Positions 19,035-28,166 of a stretch of 64,000 nucleotides of DNA are shown piece by piece. The DNA comes from Chlorobium sp. (lineage in GTDB: Bacteria; Bacteroidota; Chlorobiia; Chlorobiales; Chlorobiaceae): contig SZXW01000007.1 in the NCBI GenBank assembly GCA_005862285.1, positions 1 to 64,000 of the forward strand, given 5' to 3'. Position numbers and translations under genes: made by a program. Below the pieces are notes generated by a model, which worked only from the letters and a program-made list of their open reading frames with translations, had not been told where the DNA came from and searched no databases. Every line of letters begins with the position of its first letter. The stretch's first letter is position 1.

Positions 19035-20642
19035 ATGCCTGTATCATCCCTCCCTTGTTCTTTCGAATCTGATGTTCAACTTGCAAAAAGGGCCTATTAC
19101 GGTATTGGGGGTGAAACCCGCTTCATTGCTTATCCAGCGTCTCCTTCGGAGCTTGCGGACCTTCTGATCTGGAACAGGGAAAAATGCTATCCCCTCGCCC
19201 TGATGGGCTCTGGAAGCAACATACTTTTTTCCGATGCGCCGTTTCCGGGGATTGTCATTTCCCTGAAGAAGATGAACCGGATGTTCTGGATTTCCGGCAA
19301 TGAACTCTTCTGCGGGGCAGGTGTGGAAAACAGTGCAATAGCCGAAGAACTTCTGAGAAGCGGAAGGGCGGGGGGAGAATGGCTATACAGGCTGCCCGGT
19401 CAGATCGGCTCGACCGTGAGAATGAATGCCCGCTGTTTCGGAGGAGAAGTATCCGAACATACATCGGGTATTCTGTCGGTTTCAGTCGATGGCCGCATGC
19501 GCTGGCTTGCAGCTGACCAGGTTTTTCATGGATACAAGCAGACATCGCTGATGGGAAATCCTGAAATAGTCACTGCTGTGCTTCTTCGTTTCCCCGATAT
19601 CCGTCCAAGGCATGAGATAGAAAAGCTGATGAGGAAAAATGAACAGGAGCGTCTTGAAAAGCATCATTTCGATTACCCGAGCTGCGGGTCAACGTTCAAG
19701 AACAATTACAGCGCCGGGCGCTCAAGTGGTAAAATATTCGATGAGCTTGGTTTCAGGGGAGAGAGGGAAGGAGGTGCCGAGGTCAGCCATTATCATGCAA
19801 ATTTTATTTTCAACAAGGAAAACGCCACGGCGGATGATGTGCTCCGGCTTGCCGCCCGCATGAGAAGTGCCGCGTATGAAAAAGCCGGTGTCCGGCTCGA
19901 TCTTGAAGTTCAGTGCATTGGTTCGTTCGATCGCGCCTTGCTCGATAATTGCGGAGTGGCATATACTCCGGATCCTGACGATGCTTCCAGAGGATGGACA
20001 GGACTTTTATCGGGGAATGATGATCTCGTTCCGGCAGAACTCTATCCTCGCATGCTTTTTCAGGGTCCGATAACAGGTTATCACGGAATGGATCATGAAT
20101 ATCCTTCAGGGGTTTTTGCTGAGATCGAACAGCTTGCTTCCCTCGAAGATGCTGAAAGAAATCCGGGGCTGCCGTTACTTCGCTGGACAACCCGGCTTAA
20201 CAATAACGATGCATTTCTGGTCAATCCTCCTGAATCTGTCGGAAAGGGAGCGTTTCTCGACGGTCTCTGGCAGTTCAGCGTTTCAGAACTTTTTATCGCC
20301 TGTGGTGACCGTAAGAACGGTTACCTCGAATTTGAAATGACGCCGCAGGGCCAATGGGTCGCTTTACGTTTCGAGGGCCCGCGAAAAAAGGCATCGGGGT
20401 GTGAGTTTCTTTCTGCCGAACCCTGGATAGAACATATCAGGCTTCTGCAGGGTGACGCGGAATTCGGAATGGAACTGTCATATGAACTACTTCAGCCGTT
20501 CGTCAGCGAAGGAGCAATAGCCTTGCAGTGCTGTGCTTCCACGGGAAAAGGGGAGTACGGGCTGCTTCCCTGGTGGAAGGATCCGTCAAAACCGGCCGAT
20601 TTTCATCAGCCGGGATATTTTTTCCGGGTTCCTTTATCGTAG
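19035..20642 (+). CDS. MurB-like FAD-binding protein with extra C-terminal domain
   Basis: YGIGGETRFIAYPASPSEL, RLPGQIGSTVRMNARCFGGEVSE, PSCGSTFKN, GGAEVSHYHANFIFN; then ~230 aa not part of MurB. Confidence 0.8.
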   Translation: MPVSSLPCSFESDVQLAKRAYYGIGGETRFIAYPASPSELADLLIWNREKCYPLALMGSGSNILFSDAPFPGIVISLKKMNRMFWISGNELFCGAGVENSAIAEELLRSGRAGGEWLYRLPGQIGSTVRMNARCFGGEVSEHTSGILSVSVDGRMRWLAADQVFHGYKQTSLMGNPEIVTAVLLRFPDIRPRHEIEKLMRKNEQERLEKHHFDYPSCGSTFKNNYSAGRSSGKIFDELGFRGEREGGAEVSHYHANFIFNKENATADDVLRLAARMRSAAYEKAGVRLDLEVQCIGSFDRALLDNCGVAYTPDPDDASRGWTGLLSGNDDLVPAELYPRMLFQGPITGYHGMDHEYPSGVFAEIEQLASLEDAERNPGLPLLRWTTRLNNNDAFLVNPPESVGKGAFLDGLWQFSVSELFIACGDRKNGYLEFEMTPQGQWVALRFEGPRKKASGCEFLSAEPWIEHIRLLQGDAEFGMELSYELLQPFVSEGAIALQCCASTGKGEYGLLPWWKDPSKPADFHQPGYFFRVPLS

Positions 20643-20668
20643 CTGGAGCTTTGTTTTCGGGATCAGGA

Positions 20669-21535
20669 TTACAGATCGGCGGCAGGCATACGTGATACCT
20701 CTTCGGCAGTGAATACCGGTCCTTCCTTGCATACATAAACTGAACCTACATTGCAGCGTCCGCATTTGCCGACTCCGCACTTCATACGGTTTTCCAGGGT
20801 GGTATATACATTGCGCTCTTCGAAACCAAGTTTTTTAAGCGAGACAAGGGTGAACTTGATCATGATCGGCGGCCCGCAAAGCACAGCGACGCAGTTCTCC
20901 GGTGATGGAGCAGCCTGCTCGAGCACGGTCGGAACAAAACCTACCTTGTTTTTCCAGTCGGGTGTTTCTCCGCCCGGATCGACCGTAAGAACCAGATCGA
21001 CATCGTCCCGTTTTTCCCATTCTTCGAGTTCATGCTTGTAAACAAGATCGGCTACGGTCCTTGCACCGTAAACGATGGTGACTTTTCCGAACTTGTCCCG
21101 CTGATCGAGACATGACCAGATGACGCTGCGGGTTGGCGGAAGAGCGATGCCTCCGGCAATGAAGAGCAGGTTTTTTCCGTAAAAATCTTCTATGGGAAAG
21201 CGGTTGCCGTAAGGACCTCGGAAAGTGATGAGATCGCCGATGTCGGAATTCGCCAGTGCCGAAGTCACCCTTCCGGACTGCCGGAAGGTACACTCGATAT
21301 AATCTTTTCTGGTTTCAGGGCTCGCAACGCAGAAGGTGCTTTCTCCCTCACCGTAAATGCCGTAAAGACCGAACATGCCTGTACGGTAGTTTTCCCTGAA
21401 CAGTTCGTGGTCGGCCGGGTCCTGGAACTCGAGCCTCATGGTTTTGACGCCGGGCGCCTCGTCATGGCGAGCCACGATTTTCATTACGGCCGGTTTGTAG
21501 ATATTCTGGTGCGAGTGATGGTTGTGTTCTTTCAC
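20669..21535 (-). CDS. FAD/NAD(P)-binding oxidoreductase, FlxA/HydG-like
   Basis: FRGPYGNRFP, LLFIAGGIALPPTRSVI, CGPPIMIKF, CGVGKCGRCNVG; GTG start overlaps stop of upstream gene (CCGTGA). Confidence 0.85.
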   Translation of the reverse strand: MKEHNHHSHQNIYKPAVMKIVARHDEAPGVKTMRLEFQDPADHELFRENYRTGMFGLYGIYGEGESTFCVASPETRKDYIECTFRQSGRVTSALANSDIGDLITFRGPYGNRFPIEDFYGKNLLFIAGGIALPPTRSVIWSCLDQRDKFGKVTIVYGARTVADLVYKHELEEWEKRDDVDLVLTVDPGGETPDWKNKVGFVPTVLEQAAPSPENCVAVLCGPPIMIKFTLVSLKKLGFEERNVYTTLENRMKCGVGKCGRCNVGSVYVCKEGPVFTAEEVSRMPAADL

Positions 21536-22545
21536 GGAAGTAGTTTTGAAATCTCTTGTAATGTTTCGGTAATACCCATATCGACCGGACACTGGCGGGA
21601 GCACCTGCCGCAGCCGGAACATTTGTTCAGACTGAATTTTCCGGGGAAGTAGTTGAACTTGTGCATGATGCGCTGACGCCAGCGGGCGGATTGTGTCGAG
21701 CGGGGGTTGTGGCCTGAAGTATGCATGGTGAAAAGGGCGAAGGAGCAGCTGTCCCAGTTTTTTCTTCTGATGCCGCTGTAGGTATCGCCTTCGTCCTGGA
21801 TGTCAAAACAGTGGCAGGTGGGACAGAGATAGGTGCAGGATGCACATCCGATGCAGCGTACCGAGATTTCCTTCCAGAACCTGCTCTCGAAGTTTTCAGG
21901 ATTTTTGAGCCATTCGACACAGGCCTCCAGGTTGAACTTTTCGGGTACCGCAGCGGGAGGCACCGGGCTTTCCGTGCTCTCCTGCAGAAGGTCCGCGATT
22001 GAAGCGAATGCATCGCGGCCGCGGTCGGTAATTTCCTCGACCAGCCATCCCTTTCCGCCATTTATGGGGCGCAGCAGGATATCTGAACCCATCGTGCTGT
22101 CCGGGGCAAGGTTAAGGGATGTGCACATGCAGAAATCATCGGCTTTGACGCAGGCAATAGAAACAATGACCGTTTCGTTACGGCGCTGGAACCAGTATTC
22201 GTCCCTGTAGTCCCACCCGAAAAGCGGATCGTCGATGGCGACACCGGAAGCATCGCAGGGACGGGCGCCGAATACGATCCTTTTACCCGAAGGAGGCAGG
22301 AATTCGGTGGTATCGATTGCCTGCTTCCTGATGGCATATTTGAGTATCGGCTCGGTCTGCGGGAAAAACAGCTCCTTGATGGAAAGGTCAGGGAGTACGA
22401 TATCCAGCTCGAACTCCGATGCTTTCTCAACCGGCCGGTAAGCTGAAATATTCGATTTGCGGACAGGCCCTATGACTGTATTTCCTGATGACTTCCATCG
22501 TTCGATACAATTGTCGAGTTTATCGGCTGAAAGTATTTTTGGCAT
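21532..22545 (-). CDS. 4Fe-4S protein, hydrogenase/sulfur reductase beta subunit-like (FlxB/HydB-like)
   Basis: CIGCASCTYLCPTCHCFDI and CSGCGRCSRQCPVDMGI ferredoxin motifs; VFGARPCDASG. Confidence 0.85.
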   Translation of the reverse strand: MPKILSADKLDNCIERWKSSGNTVIGPVRKSNISAYRPVEKASEFELDIVLPDLSIKELFFPQTEPILKYAIRKQAIDTTEFLPPSGKRIVFGARPCDASGVAIDDPLFGWDYRDEYWFQRRNETVIVSIACVKADDFCMCTSLNLAPDSTMGSDILLRPINGGKGWLVEEITDRGRDAFASIADLLQESTESPVPPAAVPEKFNLEACVEWLKNPENFESRFWKEISVRCIGCASCTYLCPTCHCFDIQDEGDTYSGIRRKNWDSCSFALFTMHTSGHNPRSTQSARWRQRIMHKFNYFPGKFSLNKCSGCGRCSRQCPVDMGITETLQEISKLLP

Positions 22546-22558
22546 ACGAATAGGTTAC

Positions 22559-23389
22559 TTAAAGAATGAAAGTCTCGGAATCGTCTTTTTTGAAACTGGC
22601 AAGAACCGGTTCCTGAGTCATGCTCAGTCCTGCGAAATGATCGAATGACTCCCTGGCTTCTACTGCCATCCTGCGGTTGATGAGGCGCAGCGGAATGTTG
22701 ACCGGACAGGCCCTGTCGCAGTTGCCGCACTCGACACACCTTCCTGCGAGATGGAATGCCCTGATGATGTTCCATTCGAAATTTCCGAGTGTATGAGGGG
22801 AAGTATTGATCCATTGCGGTTGATTGCAGTCGACGATGCATCTGCGGCAGTAGCACATGGGACAGGCCTGTCTGCATGCATAGCATTTGATGCATTTCGA
22901 GAATTCATCCTGCCAGAAGGAAAAACGTTCCTGTGCGCTCATCTTCTCGAGCTTTTCTATGACAGGATCGGAATCAGAAACGGAGGGATTTTCGCTGAGA
23001 GAAACGACAAATTCGGAAAATTCGAGAGCGTTGGTGCCATCGAGAGCTTTTATGGTGTTTCCTGCCGGCTCGAACCCGAAAATGACTATCTGGTCAGGGT
23101 TGAGCTGGTTTTCTGCTGCAAGAATGTTGATCGAGCGGATTCCTTCGGGCCGCAGAAAGACTGCAACGCTTTTTTCATCGCTCAGCAGGCTTTCGGTGAC
23201 AAGATAACCGGAAAGATTTGCAATGCAGAGGTCGTCAAGCACCAGGCGGTCAACCTGTTCGGCAGAGCTGATGAACACCGGCCTCCGTCTTTCAGGGGTG
23301 GTTCCGCCTGTATATCCGACAACAAGTTTTACTTCGCCGTTCGAAAGAAGTTCCTTTGCCCTGTTTCTGTATTGTACCTCTATGCTCAT
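22559..23389 (-). CDS. 4Fe-4S protein, FlxC-like
   Basis: CIKCYACRQACPMCYCRRCIVDC and CVECGNCDRACPVNIP; within Flx/Hdr cluster. Confidence 0.8.
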   Translation of the reverse strand: MSIEVQYRNRAKELLSNGEVKLVVGYTGGTTPERRRPVFISSAEQVDRLVLDDLCIANLSGYLVTESLLSDEKSVAVFLRPEGIRSINILAAENQLNPDQIVIFGFEPAGNTIKALDGTNALEFSEFVVSLSENPSVSDSDPVIEKLEKMSAQERFSFWQDEFSKCIKCYACRQACPMCYCRRCIVDCNQPQWINTSPHTLGNFEWNIIRAFHLAGRCVECGNCDRACPVNIPLRLINRRMAVEARESFDHFAGLSMTQEPVLASFKKDDSETFIL

Positions 23390-23402
23390 GAAATGTAATG
23401 AG

Positions 23403-23852
23403 TTAAAGTGATGCCTGCGACTGCGTTTCCTCGATAAGCCCGTGGTACTGGGTAAATGGACCGAGAGCGCGGATATCTTCGGTTATGGTGTTGATGAGCT
23501 CTGCGAATTTCACGCCCTCAGCAGCACTGATCCAGGAATATTTGACCCTGTCTGTGGGTATACCGGTAAAATCGAGCAGGGCACGAAATACTGTCCATCT
23601 GCGTCGTGCATGATAGTTGCCGTGAGTGAAATGGCAATCCCCCGGATGGCATCCGCTTATAAGCACTCCATCAGCACCTTTCTGCAGGGCTTTGAGTATG
23701 AACATCGGACTGATCCTGCCGGTACAGGGGAGGCGCACAAGACGCACATTTGGAGCGTATTTCAGTCGGCTAGTGCCGGCAAGGTCAGCTCCTGCATAGG
23801 TGCAGTATGTACAGACAAAAGCAACTATTTTCGGTTCGAATTGTTCGCTCAT
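23403..23852 (-). CDS. MvhD/FlxD-like iron-sulfur subunit
   Basis: PKIVAFVCTYCTYAGADLAGTSRLKYAPNVRLVRLPCTGRISPMFILKALQKGADGVLISGCHPGDCHFTHGNYHARRR. Confidence 0.9.
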   Translation of the reverse strand: MSEQFEPKIVAFVCTYCTYAGADLAGTSRLKYAPNVRLVRLPCTGRISPMFILKALQKGADGVLISGCHPGDCHFTHGNYHARRRWTVFRALLDFTGIPTDRVKYSWISAAEGVKFAELINTITEDIRALGPFTQYHGLIEETQSQASL

Positions 23853-23904
23853 CAGTTTGTTAAGTGGCAAATTTTCTCATGATTGACCGGAATGCGGGAC
23901 TTTT

Positions 23905-25875
23905 TCAGAGCCCCATCACCTCGGCGAATATCTGTTTTTCGGTAAATCCGGCGAGATCGATGCTGTTCGACCGGCAGAACGTCACGCAGGTGCCGCAACC
24001 CTGGCACAGTCCGGGATTGACTGATGCAACCTGCTTGATGACCCTTCCTGAACGGTCGAGAATATCTTTTTTCTCGATAGCGTTATACGGACAGGCAAGG
24101 ACGCATCCCCAGCATCCGGCACAGGTAGCTTCATTGCAACTTGCTATTACGGGCTCGCGTTCAAGCCTGTCCTTGCTGAAGAGTGCAAGAACCTTGCTTG
24201 CCGAAGCCGATGCCTGGGCGACCGAATCGGGGATGTCTTTCGGTGACTGGCATGTCCCGGCCAGGAAAATACCTGCCGTAGACGATTCCACCGGGCGCAG
24301 CTTGAGGTGGGCCTCGTTATAGAAACCGTATTCGTCGTAGCCGATCCCGATGGTTTTAGCGAATTCCTTGGCGCCGGGCTGGGCAACCATGGCTGTAGCG
24401 AGCACTACCATATCCGCTGCAATTTCCACAGGTCGGCCCAGCAGCGTATCGACACCGCGTACCATCAGCTTTCCGTTTTCCTCCCAGACTTTGCTGACCC
24501 TTCCGCGCAGGTAGGATGCTTCATCTTCCTCGATGGCCCTGCGGGTGAATTCGTCATATCCTTTTCCGCCCGCACGGATGTCCATGTAGAAAATGCTGGT
24601 TTTGCCTCCTTGTACCTTGTGCGCATAGAGCATCGCATGTTTAGCGGTATACATGCAGCAGATTTTCGAGCAGTACCTGACCCCTTTCGACGGGTCGCGC
24701 GACCCTGCGCACTGAATGAAGACGATATGTTCCGGCTCCTTCTGGTCGGACGGCCGCAGGATTTTGCCTGCCGTGGGTCCGCTGGCAGATGCGAGGCGTT
24801 CGAACTGAAGGCCGGTAATGACATCCGCATATTTCCCATACCCGTATTCGCCGTACATGGCGGTGTTCTGGACCTGAAAACCGGTAGCAACGACAATTGC
24901 CCCGACTTCGAGTTCGAGAAATTCGTCCTGCATCTCGAAATCGATGGCATCCGCTGCACAGGCTTTCTGGCAGAGCTTACACTTGCCGTTTTTGAAATAG
25001 ATGCAATTTGTCTTGTCGATGACCGGGTTGTTCGGCACCGACTGTGCAAAGGGGGTATAGATCGCGGTGCGCTTTCCAAGGCCGCAGTCGAACTCGCTAG
25101 GAATTTTCTTGACAGGGCATTTGAGGTAACAGTCTCCGCAGCCTGTGCATTTATCCATGTGGACAAAGCGGGATTTCATGCGTACCCTGACTTTGAAATT
25201 TCCGATATAGCCATCGACATGTTCCACCTCTGCATAGGTGAGGAGACGGATATTGGGATGCTGTGCCGCCTCGACCATTCTCGGAGTCATGATGCACTGT
25301 GAGCAGTCGAGCGTGGGGAAAGTTTCTGACAATTGAGCCATGTGGCCGCCAAGAGATGGTTCACGCTCGACAAGCACGACCTCCTGTCCTGCACTGGCGA
25401 TATCGAGCGCGGCCTGTATGCCCGCAATGCCTCCGCCGATCACCATTGCGCGGCGGGTGACAGGTACCTCGATCGGCTGGAGCATGTTGTTGCGCTTGAC
25501 CTTTTCGACCATCGACCGGGTAATGTCAATGGCTTTATCGGTCGCCATATCACCATCGCTGTGCACCCATGAACAGTGCTCACGAATATTCGCTATTTCA
25601 CATAGGTAGGGGTTGAGGCCCGCTTCAGCGCATGCTTTCCGGAAAGTTGCCTCATGCATTCTCGGGGAGCAGGCCGCTACGACGACTCCTGTCAGATGGT
25701 TTTCACGAATGGCTTTCTTGACGGATTCCTGCCCCGGATCGGAACAGAAATATTTGTATTCCACCGAGACGGAAACTCCAGGGTGATCTCCCAGTGCGGC
25801 AGCAAGCCTGGAAGTATCAACCTTACCGGCGATATTCTCACCACAGTGACATATGAAAACTCCTATTTTAGCCAT
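23905..25875 (-). CDS. HdrA-like FAD / iron-sulfur flavoprotein
   Basis: MAKIGVFICHCGENIAGKVD; AMVIGGGIAGIQAALDIA; CTGCGDCYLKCP; CQGCGTCVTFCRSNSI. Confidence 0.92.
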   Translation of the reverse strand: MAKIGVFICHCGENIAGKVDTSRLAAALGDHPGVSVSVEYKYFCSDPGQESVKKAIRENHLTGVVVAACSPRMHEATFRKACAEAGLNPYLCEIANIREHCSWVHSDGDMATDKAIDITRSMVEKVKRNNMLQPIEVPVTRRAMVIGGGIAGIQAALDIASAGQEVVLVEREPSLGGHMAQLSETFPTLDCSQCIMTPRMVEAAQHPNIRLLTYAEVEHVDGYIGNFKVRVRMKSRFVHMDKCTGCGDCYLKCPVKKIPSEFDCGLGKRTAIYTPFAQSVPNNPVIDKTNCIYFKNGKCKLCQKACAADAIDFEMQDEFLELEVGAIVVATGFQVQNTAMYGEYGYGKYADVITGLQFERLASASGPTAGKILRPSDQKEPEHIVFIQCAGSRDPSKGVRYCSKICCMYTAKHAMLYAHKVQGGKTSIFYMDIRAGGKGYDEFTRRAIEEDEASYLRGRVSKVWEENGKLMVRGVDTLLGRPVEIAADMVVLATAMVAQPGAKEFAKTIGIGYDEYGFYNEAHLKLRPVESSTAGIFLAGTCQSPKDIPDSVAQASASASKVLALFSKDRLEREPVIASCNEATCAGCWGCVLACPYNAIEKKDILDRSGRVIKQVASVNPGLCQGCGTCVTFCRSNSIDLAGFTEKQIFAEVMGL

Positions 25876-26202
25876 AGCTCAATCATTTAATATGTATCTG
25901 CATGCGTTTACAGCATCAGCAGGAAGCAGGAGACAACAAGGTCTTCCCGTTTCAATATTTCCAAAAAGGCCTGAAATTCACCGGATGTCGTTTTGTTCAG
26001 CCGTTTTGATTGGCTTTATTCCGGTTACAGGGCGATTTCCCGCAAGTGATATGGAACCTGGGAACATGTATCGGATTGAACAACATAACTGCTTTGTTTT
26101 TAACTGATACCGTTAAAAAATTGTATTCAGAAATAGACAAGATATATTCAGGACCTCTTCCGGACTTTGTCGACAAAAACACGGTTGCTACCCGTGTTCG
26201 TA

Positions 26203-27777
26203 TTATTGTTTCGAGACCATGTCAAGAGCGGGAACGAAATGTTTTCCCACTGCGACTTCTGATGGATCGGCTCCGCAAGCTATAGCGACAAGTTCGGAAA
26301 TATAATAAACTGGCATCGGTTTAACATCACCAAAGCGTTTTCTCATGCTTTCCTGCCGCATATCGAGGTTTGCATGGCATAGAGGGCATGCGACGACGAA
26401 TGCGTCAGCGCCGTTTATCGATGCGTTTTTTGCAATGTTATGCGTCAGTTCTTCGACGAGCGGTTGCTGAGCGAGTGTAAGTCCTGCTCCGCAGCATTCG
26501 ACTTTGAACGCCCAGTTTACCGGTCTGGCCCCAAGTGAAGCTACAAGTGATTCCATCTTCACAGGGTTCTCCTGATCATCGAATCCCATGGCTTCCATGG
26601 GACGGACAAGAAGGCAACCGTAATAACAGGCGAGGTTCAGGTCCTCGAGAGGTTTTACAACCCTCTTTTTGATTTCTTCCGGATCGATCGCTTCGAGCAG
26701 CTGGGTCACACTGATGAATTCAGCAGTACAGGTCGGTTCGATGCCTGTGATGGAACGGACTTCCTTTCGAAGTTCCGGCGATTCGGCAAGAGTCTTGCGT
26801 GTTGTTACCTGGCGGTTCTGGCAGGCCGCACAAGGCGCAAGCACATAATCGAATCCCTGCGCGTCGGCCAAGGCCTGGTTTCTTGCAGGGAGAAGAAGAG
26901 CGAGCTTGTGATTGGTAGCATGGGCCGATGTTGCACCGCAGCAGTTCCAGTCCTCTATTTCCTGCAGGTTGATGCCGAGCAGCGAACACATTTTTTTAAC
27001 GGAAATATCATATTCCATAGCTGTTCCACTGAGAGAACAGCCGGGATAATAACCGATGGTCATGCCTGGTTTGATAGACACAGGCGCTGTAACCGCAGGC
27101 TCTTTCTTTACCGGTCGTCTTTTGGGTGCCGGAGCAGGAGCATGATGTTCAGAAGCTGCAAAAATTTTTTCAATCTGGTCCCTGCCTTTTACCGAGCTTT
27201 TTCCTCCGATATTATGCAATGGATTGATCTTGCCCTGCATGATCATTTTGACGCCTGATGAGACATCCTGGGTGAATGTCCTTGTACGCAACTTGTAGCT
27301 GTTGACCAGTGAAAGCTCCTGAAGACGGCCGTATTTACGGACATTGTTCAGAAAAGAGACATGAAATGCCGTGACCAGTTTTTTTGCCTTGTCGTCGGAA
27401 ACGATATCCTTTTCGAGAGCGAGTTCTCTCAGGGAATCCATTGTAGCGGCAATGTCCATGTTCTGCGGACAGCGGGCGGTACAAGTCTGGCAACCGACAC
27501 AGTACCAGAGGGCATCGCTCCTCATGGCTTCTTCTATAAGGCCGCCCTGGACAAGGCGCATGATCTTTGCGGGAGGATTATCCATGAATGATCCTGCGGG
27601 GCAGCCTGCGGTACATTTTCCGCACTGGTAGCAGCAGTTGTAGTTATTTCCCGTGGATTCCTCAAGTGAGTGCTTCAGGGTATCGAGTGAATTTATCTTG
27701 GTTTTTGACACGTGGTATAAATGTGTGGTATATGTTACTTGACGTGATGCGGGGAGCGAAACGGCAAAACATATCAT
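26203..27777 (-). CDS. HdrC-HdrB fusion protein
   Basis: N-term CYQCGKCTAGCP and CVGCQTCTARCP (HdrC-like); C-term two CCG motifs (YYPGCSLS...WNCCGAT...APCAACQ and CYYGCLL...VECCGAG...CPLCH, HdrB-like); alternative GTG start near 27711. Confidence 0.88.
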   Translation of the reverse strand: MICFAVSLPASRQVTYTTHLYHVSKTKINSLDTLKHSLEESTGNNYNCCYQCGKCTAGCPAGSFMDNPPAKIMRLVQGGLIEEAMRSDALWYCVGCQTCTARCPQNMDIAATMDSLRELALEKDIVSDDKAKKLVTAFHVSFLNNVRKYGRLQELSLVNSYKLRTRTFTQDVSSGVKMIMQGKINPLHNIGGKSSVKGRDQIEKIFAASEHHAPAPAPKRRPVKKEPAVTAPVSIKPGMTIGYYPGCSLSGTAMEYDISVKKMCSLLGINLQEIEDWNCCGATSAHATNHKLALLLPARNQALADAQGFDYVLAPCAACQNRQVTTRKTLAESPELRKEVRSITGIEPTCTAEFISVTQLLEAIDPEEIKKRVVKPLEDLNLACYYGCLLVRPMEAMGFDDQENPVKMESLVASLGARPVNWAFKVECCGAGLTLAQQPLVEELTHNIAKNASINGADAFVVACPLCHANLDMRQESMRKRFGDVKPMPVYYISELVAIACGADPSEVAVGKHFVPALDMVSKQ

Positions 27778-28166
27778 GTTAAATAAAAATACAATAATGT
27801 CAAATTATCCGTGGTAAATAATTTTTAATGATTGTTAAGTTTTTTAGGCCGGAAGCCTCATAATGTCTTTCTTTTCCAAGGTTCTGAACATCGATAAGGA
27901 TTCAGGAGTATAAATTAGAAACAGTATAAATTTGAAACATCCATTCCGGAGAAAGAGTTCAACGTTTTCTGTATGAAGGACCGAAAGCATGCGATACGGT
28001 GCGCGGCGTGTCTCATCTTAACCGGATATTCGTCAGCGGCATCTTGCTGTCAGCAGCAAATTCAAGGATGGAAAATACAGGGAAATTCATTGATATGATG
28101 CACTTTTTGCTTATGATAGCAGGGTATTTTGTTTTGTTTAACATGAATTATTTTTTGTAACAGATT

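Noticed and set aside
22751-23398. 215-aa plus-strand ORF
   Set aside because: Antisense to the FlxC-like gene with intact ferredoxin motifs
24307-25302. 331-aa plus-strand ORF
   Set aside because: Antisense to the HdrA-like gene; shadow ORF of GC-biased codons
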